The notes beneath the pieces are model-generated. The model worked only from the letters and a program-made list of their open reading frames with translations. It made no database searches and had not been told where the DNA came from. 22,668 bases of DNA, from the IMG/VR virus record IMGVR_UViG_3300037508_001813, positions 1-22,668 of that record. The stretch is one strand, 5' to 3'. Of the stretch, positions 1 through 7,573 are shown in pieces (position 1 is the stretch's first letter; the number at the start of each line of letters is the position of its first letter). The DNA is from a virus. The position numbers were made by a program, and so were the translations under genes.

Positions 1-580
1 GCCCCATTGCAAACGCTGGGTCTGCCTCGACCCGCTCTACGTAAAGGTCATCGGTGTCCTTGCAGACGGCCAGGTACATCGCCCGAGTCAAGCCCATGAG
101 GTTCATGTAGGTCTGCATCTGGGAAATGTGCAGCGGCTTGCTTTCGCGCACCTTCTTTGCCAGCAGGTCGTTGAAGCTCTTGACCGAATGCGTCTTGAAC
201 TCCAGGACATGCCATGTCTTAGGCGCTTCCAGAAGGTTGATGGCCACACCGTCAAGCGAGCCACCAAAGTGGCCACCATGCGCTTGGACCCGAAACTGGC
301 GGCCAGTATCTGGATCAACCTCCAGGACCGTCGCTCCAGTTCGTCGCAGGTTCTGAACCAGACGGGCTTCCTCGAGTTGGCCGGTTTCGAAAAGGCGCAG
401 GAGGCGTCCTGGGTGCTGAGCCCGGGTGACCCAGCGGAAATCAAACCAGAGCGCTCGCTCACAGTCTTTGCCGATCAGCGATGCGCCAAGGTGGGCTCGA
501 AATCCGTCCCCAGCGTCGGCCTCGTAGGCCGCGAAGATCGCGTCCCTTGTCGGGCTGGTGATGCTTGGCAACTCAGCCAT
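1..580 (-). CDS. Phage-type PD-(D/E)XK (RecB/Cas4-like) nuclease, 3' part beyond the window
   Basis: The frame is open from ATG at 580 through the left edge, giving 193 residues with no stop. Seen: a catalytic-looking set of D110 in GGSLDG, then E127-F-K129 in VLEFKT, then Q154-M-Q-T-Y158, the RecB-family motif IV pattern. That order (D, ExK, QxxxY) defines PD-(D/E)XK nucleases of the RecB/Cas4/YqaJ kind, metal-dependent DNA exonucleases or endonucleases. The ATG overlaps the stop of the upstream gene in ATGGCTGA, so the two are probably translationally coupled, and a G-rich stretch (GGGGGTG) precedes the start. The location after an AAA/RecA-like ATPase and a DUF669 protein suggests the exonuclease arm of a phage recombination module. 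Substrate polarity cannot be read from sequence. Confidence 0.85.
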   Translation of the reverse strand, partial: MAELPSITSPTRDAIFAAYEADAGDGFRAHLGASLIGKDCERALWFDFRWVTRAQHPGRLLRLFETGQLEEARLVQNLRRTGATVLEVDPDTGRQFRVQAHGGHFGGSLDGVAINLLEAPKTWHVLEFKTHSVKSFNDLLAKKVRESKPLHISQMQTYMNLMGLTRAMYLAVCKDTDDLYVERVEADPAFAMG

Positions 581-962
581 GCTGCACCCCCTGTTTAGCT
601 TGAAGCTCTCGGGCACGGGTGACCACTGCCTGCCAGCGTTCGTCATCGCAATCGGCACGCAGCACCTCGATCAGCGCGTCCTTGAACCGCTCTCGGTGCC
701 CGACGGGTTGGGCAACATGAAGCTTGGCCATGTGTGCCGTCAACTGCGCCAGTTCCTGCTGCTTCACACGAAGCGCAGTTTTGGCCCGGTGGAACCACGT
801 GGCATCGAGTGACTTCTTCTCCGTCTGGCGACGGATATCGGTCGTGGCGATCTGGATCCGGATGGAGGCGATCTCATCTTGAAGCGCGGCCAGACGCTCA
901 CGGCAGCCCTGCAATGTGCTGGGCAGTCGGATCGGCGTGGCCGCTAGAGCGTGCTCATGCAT
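573..962 (-). CDS. Small coiled-coil phage-type protein of unknown function
   Basis: 129 residues from ATG at 962, chosen because GAGGAGGA sits about 6-8 bases upstream. The frame stays open further upstream to 1109, but that part is Arg/Pro-rich and overlaps the end of the DUF669 gene, so I regard it as non-coding. The middle of the protein (roughly residues 20-80: repeated leucine, glutamine, lysine and alanine, as in KQQELAQLTAHMAKL) is strongly helical and probably a coiled coil. The C-terminal part contains a conserved-looking HRERFKDALIEVLRADCDDERW stretch with acidic and aromatic residues. No enzyme motif is visible. Its stop overlaps the nuclease start, so it may be a partner of that nuclease; this is inference from gene order only. 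Confidence 0.75.
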   Translation of the reverse strand: MHEHALAATPIRLPSTLQGCRERLAALQDEIASIRIQIATTDIRRQTEKKSLDATWFHRAKTALRVKQQELAQLTAHMAKLHVAQPVGHRERFKDALIEVLRADCDDERWQAVVTRARELQAKQGVQHG

Positions 963-975
963 GCTCGGGTCCTCC

Positions 976-1506
976 TCAGGCCTGACGCTTCCAGGGCAGG
1001 CCGTTGGCCGCGGGAGTAGCGGTCGGCGCAGCCGTGATGGGACGTGCGGCAGCAGGTGCCGAGGGCGGCGTGAACGACGGCGCGGGCGGCGCTGCTGTTG
1101 CGCTGGCACCGCCTCGCGGCAGATAGCGAATGGAGTTGGACTCGCCGTACATGCCCTTCGGGGGACGCACCCTCACATCCAGGGTCATTGGGACCAAGTG
1201 CAACTGCTCGGAGTTGCTGACCTGCAGCTTGCCCACGGCGCGACAGATCGAGGACAGGGTGCGCTTGGCGATCTCTACCGTGTCCGGGTTGGCGTTGACC
1301 AAGTTGAGCCGGTCGAAGAGTTTGCGTCCGACGTACTGGCCCTCAAGGATGTCGACCTCCAGGTAGAGGTACTGGCCGGTGCCATCCTTGGTCGCACGCA
1401 TTTCGCTGGCGACGATTTGGCCAAGGTACTTGCCCGGAGGCAGGACGTCGTAGTTGCTGCTGGGCTCGACAGAGGATGCGTCGAAGGTTTGTCCGAATGA
1501 AGCCAT
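976..1506 (-). CDS. DUF669 family phage protein (probable ssDNA-binding accessory)
   Basis: 176 residues starting at ATG 1506, with AAAAGGAG eight bases upstream. Residues 15-115 match the DUF669 pattern as I know it: an N-terminal PPGKYLGQIVASEMRATKDGTGQYLYLEVDI-like beta segment, then GRKLFDRLNLVNANPDTVEIAKRTLSSICRAVG. That motif occurs in phage proteins next to AAA/RecA-like ATPases and exonucleases. The family is generally thought to act with phage recombination proteins, possibly as an OB-fold ssDNA-binding partner. The last 50 residues are a low-complexity Ala/Pro tail ending in PWKRQA, like the disordered tails of SSB-type proteins. It lies between the ATPase and the small coiled-coil gene, all minus strand and closely spaced. 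Confidence 0.85.
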   Translation of the reverse strand: MASFGQTFDASSVEPSSNYDVLPPGKYLGQIVASEMRATKDGTGQYLYLEVDILEGQYVGRKLFDRLNLVNANPDTVEIAKRTLSSICRAVGKLQVSNSEQLHLVPMTLDVRVRPPKGMYGESNSIRYLPRGGASATAAPPAPSFTPPSAPAAARPITAAPTATPAANGLPWKRQA

Positions 1507-1522
1507 GGTGATTACTCCTTTT

Positions 1523-2305
1523 TCAGGTGCGGGTGGTGGTGGAAGGGATCAGGGTCGAATGCAGGGTTTCAGGCATGGCCTGCGCAAAGGCAGACCATTC
1601 AAGGGGAAGCGTGTCGGGCAGGTCGTAACGGTTCTTGGCCAGGAATGCGGGGCGTTCGACCGTGTGAATCACACGCTCGCCCGAACCCACGGCACGGCTG
1701 ACCTTTTTGTTGAAGCCGACGTCCGCCTTGACGGTGGAGATGCGGTAGTTGGCAAACAGCACAACGTCCGAGTGCTCTTGCAGCAGTGCCGCTGCGCGGG
1801 CATGGAGCTTGATCACATACCTGTCGTAGGGGTCGTGCTCAGGCGAATCGAAGCGCTTGATGTCGGTGTGGGCGATCTGCACCACGGTCATGCCGCGGTC
1901 GTCGCGAAGCGCATTGAGGCCATCGATGTATTGGCGCCAGAGGTTCAGGGCAGCAACGTAGCCTTTGCCGTACCCGGCGTCCTCGATCGAATTCCATCCG
2001 TTGTCGCGGCAAGCTTTAGCCCAGACCAGCGGTTCCAGCCAGTCCACGCTGTCGACCACGACCGTGGAAAAGTCGTGTTGCTCGGTGTAGAGAGCTGCAA
2101 GCGCCTCCATCACCTCATCGAAGGTCCGTGACAGCGGGAAGTTCGCAGCCGACAGCGTGCCCAGACCATCTTCCGTCTGGATGAATACGGGTTTGTTGGC
2201 CTGGCCTGCGAAGGTGGTTTTACCGACGCCAGCAACGCCGTGGATCAGCACCCTTGGTGGCTTGGGTGTTCCAGCCCGGTTGAGTTGTGCAAGGGAGATG
2301 GCCAT
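1523..2305 (-). CDS. Phage RecA-like/AAA ATPase (AAA_24, Sak4-like recombination ATPase)
   Basis: 260 residues. A Walker A motif GVAGVGKTT lies at residues 23-31 near the N terminus. A Walker B-like strand STVVVDSVDWLEP (D85, D88) follows, then a sensor-type strand GMTVVQIAHTDIKRF. Early P-loop, short length and context fit the phage nucleotide-binding proteins often annotated AAA_24 or Sak4-like, which promote single-strand annealing or strand exchange in phage recombination. ATG 2303-2305 overlaps the previous stop as TGATG, with GGGGAGG upstream, so translation is coupled. With the DUF669 protein and the PD-(D/E)XK nuclease downstream it makes a recognisable recombination module. Exact subfamily is inferred. 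Confidence 0.87.
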   Translation of the reverse strand: MAISLAQLNRAGTPKPPRVLIHGVAGVGKTTFAGQANKPVFIQTEDGLGTLSAANFPLSRTFDEVMEALAALYTEQHDFSTVVVDSVDWLEPLVWAKACRDNGWNSIEDAGYGKGYVAALNLWRQYIDGLNALRDDRGMTVVQIAHTDIKRFDSPEHDPYDRYVIKLHARAAALLQEHSDVVLFANYRISTVKADVGFNKKVSRAVGSGERVIHTVERPAFLAKNRYDLPDTLPLEWSAFAQAMPETLHSTLIPSTTTRT

Positions 2306-2829
2306 CAGACTGCCTCCCCAAATTTGCTGTCATTCGCTGCCTCAGGCACAGCACCGTCCACGATGCGCTCGAGCTTGTATGTGGGCTTTCCGGCCTTGAG
2401 CGTGCGTGCGGGTTCGAACAGTTGGCGCACGGCAGGCGGCCAGGCCGTGTACTTGGTCTCAGCGACCTTGACCTCCAGACTCACGTAGTCCTCGGGGTTC
2501 TCCCCCCACTTGCGCAGGGCCTCGACGGCTTCTTTGAGCTTGCGCTGGTCGTACTCCACCTTCTTGGGGAGGTCGGCAATCACGGTGTGGCCATCCACAT
2601 CAAAGCGAACCGTACCGGTGTTCTTGCCAGCATCCTGGCGCAACTGATGCGCCCGCTCACCGAAGCGGCGGTGCAGCACACCTTGGAGGAATTGCTTGTA
2701 ATGGCGGGCGGTGTCCTCAGCATCAGACACGCGCTGGATCAGGCGGTAGAGGTCCGCCAGTGGCAGGCTTTCAAGCTCTGCCATCACGAAGTTGCCCACC
2801 TCGTCGAGGGCATCGGGTTCAGGGATCAT
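2305..2829 (-). CDS. Conserved phage-type hypothetical protein upstream of the recombination ATPase
   Basis: 174 residues from ATG 2829, preceded by AAAGAGAG. I do not recognise a named family. The N-terminal half (DALDEVGNFVMAELESLPLADLYRLIQRVSDAEDTARHYKQFLQ...) is helical and acidic. The middle (TGTVRFDVDGHTVIADLPKKVEYDQRKLKEAVEALRKWGENPEDYVSLEVKVAETKYTAWPPAVRQLFEPAR) has a beta hairpin followed by a helix and a Trp/Pro-containing segment, and looks like a compact DNA- or partner-binding domain. Its stop overlaps the ATPase start (TGATG), so it is very probably made together with it. A role in the recombination module is inferred from this coupling alone. Confidence 0.75.
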   Translation of the reverse strand: MIPEPDALDEVGNFVMAELESLPLADLYRLIQRVSDAEDTARHYKQFLQGVLHRRFGERAHQLRQDAGKNTGTVRFDVDGHTVIADLPKKVEYDQRKLKEAVEALRKWGENPEDYVSLEVKVAETKYTAWPPAVRQLFEPARTLKAGKPTYKLERIVDGAVPEAANDSKFGEAV

Positions 2830-2843
2830 GGGGACTCTCTTTC

Positions 2844-3272
2844 TTAGTGGGTGCCGGTGGCGGGCACGGGGGAAGGCGTACCAACCTGGCGAAGGCGGGT
2901 GCGGATTTCGGGTGGCGTGAGGGTGCTGGCAGATCGCACAGCGATGTAGCGGTAATGGGCATCGCCCACCTTCAAGCTGAACAGGTGGACCAACCCCAAC
3001 TCGCAGGCGATCCAGGCACGTCGGGCAAGTGCGTGAAGGCGATTGCGTTCCTTGGACTCCAAGCCGCTGCCCGAGTCAGAGCGATCCAGCAGCAGGAAGC
3101 CTTCGTGGTACTGGATAGACTGGCCGACCAGGGCGTTTGCCATCCAGTCGCACAGACCGGCCTCGGTGAGTTTTTCGGATGGCACGTACACGGCTTGCAA
3201 GGCTGCTTTTCCAGCATCAATGCCAAGCCCGAGGTGGCTGCGCGTCGTTTCAACAATGGTTTTTGTGTTCAA
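2844..3272 (-). CDS. Hypothetical protein of the phage-like operon
   Basis: About 143 residues. The frame is open from 3308, but the best start is a TTG at 3270-3272: GGAG lies eight bases upstream of it and the protein would begin NTKTIVETTRSHLGLGID. No ATG lies near that point, so the start is uncertain. Seen: a segment with IQYHEGFLLLDRSDSGSG, then a helical stretch of basic and Ala/Leu residues (ERNRLHALARRAWIACELGLVHLF), then KVGDAHYRYIAVRS, and a proline-rich C terminus. I cannot assign a family. It sits 14 bases upstream of the next gene in the same direction, between the sigma-like gene and the recombination genes. Confidence 0.65.
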   Translation of the reverse strand: MNTKTIVETTRSHLGLGIDAGKAALQAVYVPSEKLTEAGLCDWMANALVGQSIQYHEGFLLLDRSDSGSGLESKERNRLHALARRAWIACELGLVHLFSLKVGDAHYRYIAVRSASTLTPPEIRTRLRQVGTPSPVPATGTH

Positions 3273-3358
3273 AATCAAATCTCCAGGCGTGAGTTGGCCT
3301 ACCACCACCGCCCAGAGGGGCGCGGCGTTTGCGGTTCTTGAAGGTTCTTACCGAGCGA

Positions 3359-3382
3359 GGGGGCTGGTTTTCTCAGCCACCC
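3359..3382 (-). promoter_or_regulatory. Intercistronic hairpin between the sigma-like gene and the next gene
   Basis: On the minus-strand RNA this reads GGGGTGGCTG-AGAAAAC-CAGCCCCC. It forms a 5-bp GGCTG/CAGCC stem extended by three G-C pairs across one bulged base, with a 7-nt A-rich loop. It follows the sigma-like stop at 3392 by 9 bases. There is no T-run after it, so it is not a standard intrinsic terminator; it could stabilise or process the operon mRNA. Confidence 0.4.
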
Positions 3383-3391
3383 CGCGATCGG

Positions 3392-4009
3392 TCATGCAGC
3401 CGGCCGGATGCCGAACATGCGCAGGTGCATACGCAGGTCGTCAACACGGCGGTAGAAAGTGGCGGTGGACATCCCTGCAGCCTTGGCTGCGCTCGGAATG
3501 TCGTGGTGTCTGTCGATCAGGTCGAAAAGGTCTTGCTGGTCCTGACTCATGCAGGCCAGCGCGGCATGGATGTCATGCAGCGTTTCGCTGTCCCTGAACA
3601 GATCCCGGTCATCGGACCAGAGCGGTATGACGTTTTTGCCCATGTGGGAAGGCTGAGGCAGACCGAAATAGCTGGGATCGTTTTCAGCGTCCCGGAAATC
3701 TGGCTGATATTCAACCCTGCCCCATTCCTTGCTGAGCGCATTGGCAATGTCAGCGGCTAGATTTGCCGAAACGGCGCCCGTAAAGGTATTTAAACTGCCT
3801 TTGGTGACATCAAAAGCCGGTTCACGCTCAAGCAATCCAAGAATAATTGACTGCCGAACATCCTCTGCCTGTGATTCAGACAGGCGAAAGTCCCGCTTGA
3901 GGGATGCAGTCCGAACGGCAGCCGCCGCCATAGCGGACGCCAGGTAGTCGTTGGTGTAATTGGCGGAAAGGTGTCTCATGTTTGCGCTTTCGTGTTCGAA
4001 TGCGCTCAT
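3392..4009 (-). CDS. Sigma-70-like protein (phage/element-borne)
   Basis: 205 residues from ATG 4009 (MSAFEHESANMRHL). A TTG at 4021 in the same frame and an internal ATG ten codons on are alternatives, and no strong Shine-Dalgarno decides between them. The N-terminal half (SESQAEDVRQSIILGLLEREPAFDVTKGSLNTFTGAVSANLAADIANAL) resembles sigma region 2: a helix followed by the F-D-x-x-x-G-S-L/F-x-x-F pattern seen in 'sigma-70 family' proteins of mobile elements. The C-terminal 55 residues (ALACMSQDQQDLFDLIDRHHDIPSAAKAAGMSTATFYRRVDDLRMHL) look like region 4 with a helix-turn-helix. It may direct transcription of late or element genes. The middle is variable linker. Whether it is a true sigma factor or only related in fold is open. 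Confidence 0.65.
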   Translation of the reverse strand: MSAFEHESANMRHLSANYTNDYLASAMAAAAVRTASLKRDFRLSESQAEDVRQSIILGLLEREPAFDVTKGSLNTFTGAVSANLAADIANALSKEWGRVEYQPDFRDAENDPSYFGLPQPSHMGKNVIPLWSDDRDLFRDSETLHDIHAALACMSQDQQDLFDLIDRHHDIPSAAKAAGMSTATFYRRVDDLRMHLRMFGIRPAA

Positions 4010-4100
4010 GATGCCGGCCAATTTTCAATAGCAAATAAGCTTTGGAGTGCTAACCAAATGCTGTGGGTGGGCAAAACACCCGGGCAGGATTACCGGAGCA

Positions 4101-4124
4101 CCCGGTTTGGGTACCCAAACGGGG
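4101..4124. repeat. 24-bp near-perfect palindrome
   Basis: The core GTTTGGGTACCCAAAC (4105-4120) is a perfect 16-bp palindrome. It is extended by three further pairs on each side across a single mismatch (4104/4121). An outer AAACACC (4074-4080) / GGTGTTT (4132-4138) pair surrounds it. It lies in the gap between the 315-aa gene and the sigma-like gene. It could be an operator, a recombination site or an RNA stem; there is no T-run for a terminator. Confidence 0.7.
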
Positions 4125-4128
4125 TAAA

Positions 4129-5076
4129 TCAGGTGTTTGATTTGGCTTTTCGGTGCCCAGAAATCCACTCATTGATCGTACCGACTGCAAAAGTGTCCAG
4201 ATCTTGCCGCCGGGCCTCTTGGGAAAGCCAAAGCCAGAGCTCGGCAGCGGCGGCAGCAATGCTTTTGCTCTGGTACGAGGGGTTTTGGTCGTATTGGGCC
4301 AGAACTGCATCTCGACTTTGATTGCGCCGTTGCAAGCTTTTTTCTTTTCCGATTTGGCCCCAGGCTCGTCGCTTCTCACTTTCCGCCTTCTTGATTTCCT
4401 CGATGCCCTTTTTTACGCCTTCCTTAGTCAAAGTCTCTGCACGATCAATTGTGGCCTCAGTCAACTCTTTAAGCTGAAGCATTTTTTTAACTGATTCAGC
4501 GTAAGTAACCGTTTCCATCGCCTCAATCAGGTTACTGCCAAATCGTGAAACTTCATGGGGCTCGTAATTTTTGTTTTGTCGAGGGATTCTCTTCATTTGC
4601 TTGAAATCAAAGGTCGACTCCAACGATTCGAGATATCCGCCGACCATGGCTAATGCCATTGCAGCAAAATATTCGTACTCCTTGACATTGGGGATATCAG
4701 GATCATTCGAAGTTTCCATCGTCTCAAGAACTTCTTTTGCAGCTTCAATCGGTCGCGTATTGTCGGAAGTTTTAATATCGTAGTGCTCAAAGGCTTCGGA
4801 CTTGAAGTCACGGAAATGTCCGTCTTCATCAGTCTCCAGAAGTTCATATCTTTCATCGCTTTCAATCGCTGAAATAGCTTGATGTTTTTCATTATCGAAA
4901 TAGCTGTCAATGCAAGCATCAATTTCGTCAGCAAGCCATCGAACCTGCTTTGACGATCGGCCCTGGAGTAAATAACGCGCCCTCCAGACAATTTCACGCG
5001 CTTCAGAAAACGGCGCCCAAGAAATTTCATCTTTCATCGGATCGAAGTGGTCCAGATTGCTCGGGTAAAAGCCCAT
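4129..5076 (-). CDS. Hypothetical 315-aa protein, AT-richer than its neighbours
   Basis: 315 residues from ATG 5076 with a strong GGGGGAGAG Shine-Dalgarno. I recognise no family. Residues 1-90 are acidic and helical. Residues 130-170 contain YEYFAAMALAMVGGYLESL, a hydrophobic helix not long or clean enough for a confident membrane segment. Residues 205-265 (KKMLQLKELTEATIDRAETLTKEGVKKGIEEIKKAESEKRRAWGQIGKEKSLQRR) are a long charged helix, probably a coiled coil. The C-terminal 60 residues (QSRDAVLAQYDQNPSYQSKSIAAAAAELWLWLSQEARRQDLDTFAVGTINEWI) look like a small helical domain of the sort found at the end of mobile-element proteins. Base composition is clearly AT-richer than the flanking genes, which suggests separate acquisition. 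Defence or regulatory cargo is possible but unproven. Confidence 0.75.
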   Translation of the reverse strand: MGFYPSNLDHFDPMKDEISWAPFSEAREIVWRARYLLQGRSSKQVRWLADEIDACIDSYFDNEKHQAISAIESDERYELLETDEDGHFRDFKSEAFEHYDIKTSDNTRPIEAAKEVLETMETSNDPDIPNVKEYEYFAAMALAMVGGYLESLESTFDFKQMKRIPRQNKNYEPHEVSRFGSNLIEAMETVTYAESVKKMLQLKELTEATIDRAETLTKEGVKKGIEEIKKAESEKRRAWGQIGKEKSLQRRNQSRDAVLAQYDQNPSYQSKSIAAAAAELWLWLSQEARRQDLDTFAVGTINEWISGHRKAKSNT

Positions 5077-5116
5077 ACTCTCCCCCTAATAACGGCTGCG
5101 TGCTCAGATAAGTTCT

Positions 5117-5122
5117 ATTGTA
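5117..5122 (-). promoter_or_regulatory. Possible -10 box for the 315-aa gene
   Basis: On the minus strand TACAAT lies about 40 bases upstream of the gene's ATG. The only candidate -35 at 17 bases spacing is a poor TTTTCT. The A/T-rich context contrasts with the flanks. A weak call. Confidence 0.3.
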
Positions 5123-5173
5123 AGTTTTGCCCGCCACTGAGAAAACAGCCAGACCCGGCCGGTATGAACCTTC

Positions 5174-5356
5174 ATGCCAGCCCAATCTTCACGCCCCGCC
5201 TCCAAGAAGCCCCCAGAACGGTCCTCAGCAGCCGTCGTGGGCGCCATCCTTGCCCTAGCCGTCATCCGGATGCATGACCGCCAGGATCGACTTGATAACC
5301 TGACCGAACAGAGCGTTAGTACGGGGTGTCCTGACCACCAAGGAGAACCCCAGTGA
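5174..5356 (+). CDS. Small ORF coupled to the DUF2924 gene
   Basis: 60 residues, ATG 5174, ending in QGEPQ with its stop overlapping the GTG start of the DUF2924 gene as GTGA. The reading frame is G/C-biased in third positions, and the coupling to a real gene favours a true product. There is no clear Shine-Dalgarno and I recognise no family. Content is a basic Ser/Pro N terminus, then an Ala/Val-rich helix and RMHDRQDRLDNL. It may be the first gene of the recombinase operon. Confidence 0.45.
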   Translation: MPAQSSRPASKKPPERSSAAVVGAILALAVIRMHDRQDRLDNLTEQSVSTGCPDHQGEPQ

Positions 5357-5799
5357 CCGAAACCGTTGTGGCCCGAGTGGCCGCCCTCAAGACCATCACC
5401 ACCGCCGAGCTCAAGCAGATGTGGCGGGACCTCTTCAACCAGGAGCCGCCCCCGTTCAACAGGCGATTCCTCGAAACCCGCCTGGCTTACCGGATTCAGG
5501 AATTGGCCTACGGCGGCCTCAAGCGCGAAACCGCCAAGCGTCTTGCACAACTCGGTGAGCAACTCGATGGCGGAAAACAAGATGTCCGGCGCCGTCGCCT
5601 GGATAACCGACCAATCGCCGGCACTCGCCTGATCCGGGAATGGCAAGGCACATCCTGTGAGGTGTTGGTCTGCGTTGACCACTTCGCCTACAACGGCCGG
5701 CCATACAAGTCGCTGTCCAGCATTGCCCGCGCCATCACCGGCACCAACCGCAACGGCTGGGCTTTCTTCGGCCTCGGCTCGGCAAGGAGCGCAGCATGA
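5353..5799 (+). CDS. DUF2924 domain protein of a serine-recombinase module
   Basis: 148 residues from GTG 5353, with AAGGAG 8-10 bases upstream. The family pattern is clear: LKQMWRDLFNQEPPPFNRRFLETRLAYRIQELAYGGL in residues 20-60 and GTRLIREWQGTSCEVLVCVDHFAYNGRPYKSLSSIARAITGTNRNGWAFFGL in the C-terminal half. The latter resembles the DNA-binding HTH-like 'YRSLSAIARAITGTHWNGPRFFGL' seen in these proteins. DUF2924 proteins are almost always found directly upstream of a large serine recombinase in phages and genomic islands, and are thought to assist or regulate it. Its stop overlaps the recombinase start (ATGA). Confidence 0.92.
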   Translation: MTETVVARVAALKTITTAELKQMWRDLFNQEPPPFNRRFLETRLAYRIQELAYGGLKRETAKRLAQLGEQLDGGKQDVRRRRLDNRPIAGTRLIREWQGTSCEVLVCVDHFAYNGRPYKSLSSIARAITGTNRNGWAFFGLGSARSAA

Positions 5800-7142
5800 C
5801 GGATGAGCGTCGCCTGATCTGCGCCACCTACACGCGCAAGTCCACCGAAGAAGGGCTTGATCAAAACTTCAACTCGCTGGACGCCCAGCGAGACGCCTGC
5901 GAAAACTTCATTGCCAGCCAGAAGTCCGAAGGCTGGATGATGGCCCGCGAACGCTACGACGACGGTGGCTTTTCTGGCGGCAATATGCAGCGACCTGGAC
6001 TTCAGAAGCTGCTGGATGATGTCCGCAATGGCATGGTCGACATCATCGTGGTCTACAAGATCGACCGGCTGTCGCGCTCGCTTGCCGACTTCGCCAAACT
6101 GGTCGAACTCTTTGACGAGCACAAGGTCACCTTCGTGTCGGTGACGCAGGCGTTCAACACGACGACCTCGATGGGGCGGCTAACGCTGAACATCCTGCTG
6201 TCCTTCGCCCAATTCGAGCGCGAACTCGCCGGCGAGCGGGTACGCGACAAGATCGCCGCCTCACGCCAGCGCGGTATCTGGATGGGCGGCATGCCCCCGT
6301 TTGGCTATGACGTCAAAGACCGCAAGCTGATCCCAAATCCTGCCGAAACGCAGATCGTCCGGGAAATGTTCCAGCGCTTCGCCGCAACGCCTTCAATGGC
6401 AACCCTTGTGAGAGACCTGCGTGCAAGAGGTGTCACATCAAAGTCCTGGACCACCTCAAAAGGGATCGAGCGCAGCGGGAAGTTGATCACCAAAGGGTAT
6501 GTCTACAAGGTATTCAAGAACACGGTCTACATCGGGATGGCCGCATACAAGGGGAAGCAATTCCCCGGCGAACATGAACCGATCATCGAGCAAGAACTCT
6601 GGGATACGGTCCAGGAAAACCTTAAGGCTGGCGACAAGCACGTGAAGGGCGGATCCGAGTCTCGCGACACAAAAGCCCCAACGCTGCTTCGTGGGCTGCT
6701 GTTTTCACCTGAGGGGCGTGCGTTCACGCCAGGCTGGACCAGCAAGGGTCCCAAACGGTACCTGTATTACATCAACACGGATGCGATCAAGCTCGGCAAG
6801 GATGCCTGCGAGGTCCGCCGCATACCAGCGGGTGAAATCGAAGGGGTGGTAGTGCAACAAATACGCGGGGCCCTACGCTCGCCAGAAATCCTGTCTCAAG
6901 CCGTGCATGAAGTGTCAATTGCCCGTCCGGACATCAGCGAAACAGACGCCATCAAGCACCTGCAATCGATCGACCAGGTTTGGGACCACCTCTTCCCGGC
7001 AGAGCAGGTGCGCATCGCGCATGCATTGATTGAGAGGATTACCGTTCGCAAAAACGGCATCAGCATCACTTGGAAGACCAAAGGCATGCCCAGGTTCCTG
7101 CGTGACTCGATCATGCAGCAGCCCTACAAGGAGGCCGCATGA
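5796..7142 (+). CDS. Large serine recombinase (resolvase/invertase N-terminal plus recombinase domain)
   Basis: 448 residues. The N-terminal catalytic domain (about 1-150) contains YTRKSTEEG with the nucleophile S16, then DDGGFSGGNMQRPGLQKLL, VYKIDRLSRSLADF and NILLSFAQFERELAGERVRDK, all hallmark serine-recombinase motifs. The central recombinase domain (about 170-270) includes PPFGYD and GYVYKVFKNTVYIGMAAYKGKQFPGEHEPII. The usual zinc-ribbon cysteines are absent: the equivalent stretch LLRGLLFSPEGRAFTPGWTSKGPKRYLYYINTDAI lacks CxxC. That seems normal for the DUF2924-associated subfamily. The enzyme cuts and rejoins att sites through a phosphoserine link. Start ATG overlaps the previous stop and the stop overlaps the next ATG. 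It is the only site-specific recombinase in the window and is plus strand within a minus-strand operon, so it probably moved this or a nested element. Confidence 0.95.
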   Translation: MTDERRLICATYTRKSTEEGLDQNFNSLDAQRDACENFIASQKSEGWMMARERYDDGGFSGGNMQRPGLQKLLDDVRNGMVDIIVVYKIDRLSRSLADFAKLVELFDEHKVTFVSVTQAFNTTTSMGRLTLNILLSFAQFERELAGERVRDKIAASRQRGIWMGGMPPFGYDVKDRKLIPNPAETQIVREMFQRFAATPSMATLVRDLRARGVTSKSWTTSKGIERSGKLITKGYVYKVFKNTVYIGMAAYKGKQFPGEHEPIIEQELWDTVQENLKAGDKHVKGGSESRDTKAPTLLRGLLFSPEGRAFTPGWTSKGPKRYLYYINTDAIKLGKDACEVRRIPAGEIEGVVVQQIRGALRSPEILSQAVHEVSIARPDISETDAIKHLQSIDQVWDHLFPAEQVRIAHALIERITVRKNGISITWKTKGMPRFLRDSIMQQPYKEAA

Positions 7143-7573
7143 CACCCTCACTACAAATGCCGGAAACAACGCACATCCCAATGACCTTCCGTCCACGTGG
7201 CGGAAAAACAGTGATCGTCATGCCTGATGGATCACGAGGGGTCGTACGCCGGGAGGCAACGATCGATAACACGATGATCAAGGTGATCGCCAGGGGCGTC
7301 CGGTGGCAGCGACTGATCTATGACGGCACGTATACATCGATCGAGGACTTGGCTGCAGCGGAGAAGATCAACCCGTCCTACATCAGCCGAATCTTGAGGC
7401 TGGCGTTTCTGTCACCGGTCGTAGTGCAGGCGATCCTTGATGGGTCGCATCCTGCCTGGCTGACGATGAGGGATCTGCTGGAGCCATTTCCGATGGACTG
7501 GCGACAGCAAGAGCAAAAGTTCCTGGCTCAGTTTCGGCCCGAGCCCGCCGTGGCCAGATCGAGTGCAGCCTGA
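7139..7573 (+). CDS. HTH protein, third gene of the DUF2924-recombinase module
   Basis: 144 residues starting at ATG 7139 (ATGA overlap with the recombinase). Residues 60-105 (GTYTSIEDLAAAEKINPSYISRILRLAFLSPVVVQAILDG) read as a ParB/KorB-like helix-turn-helix in which a motif of the type SIEDLAAAEKINPSYISRIL is the recognition unit. Similar small HTH proteins regularly follow the DUF2924-serine recombinase pair. Likely role: transcription factor or accessory directionality factor (inferred). The last 46 bases of the gene overlap, convergently, the 3' end of the macro-domain gene on the other strand. Confidence 0.8.
   Translation: MTPSLQMPETTHIPMTFRPRGGKTVIVMPDGSRGVVRREATIDNTMIKVIARGVRWQRLIYDGTYTSIEDLAAAEKINPSYISRILRLAFLSPVVVQAILDGSHPAWLTMRDLLEPFPMDWRQQEQKFLAQFRPEPAVARSSAA

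Noticed and set aside
963-1109. N-terminal extension of the small coiled-coil gene
   Set aside because: Arg/Pro-rich reading of the DUF669 3' end; the Shine-Dalgarno GAGGAGGA favours ATG 962.
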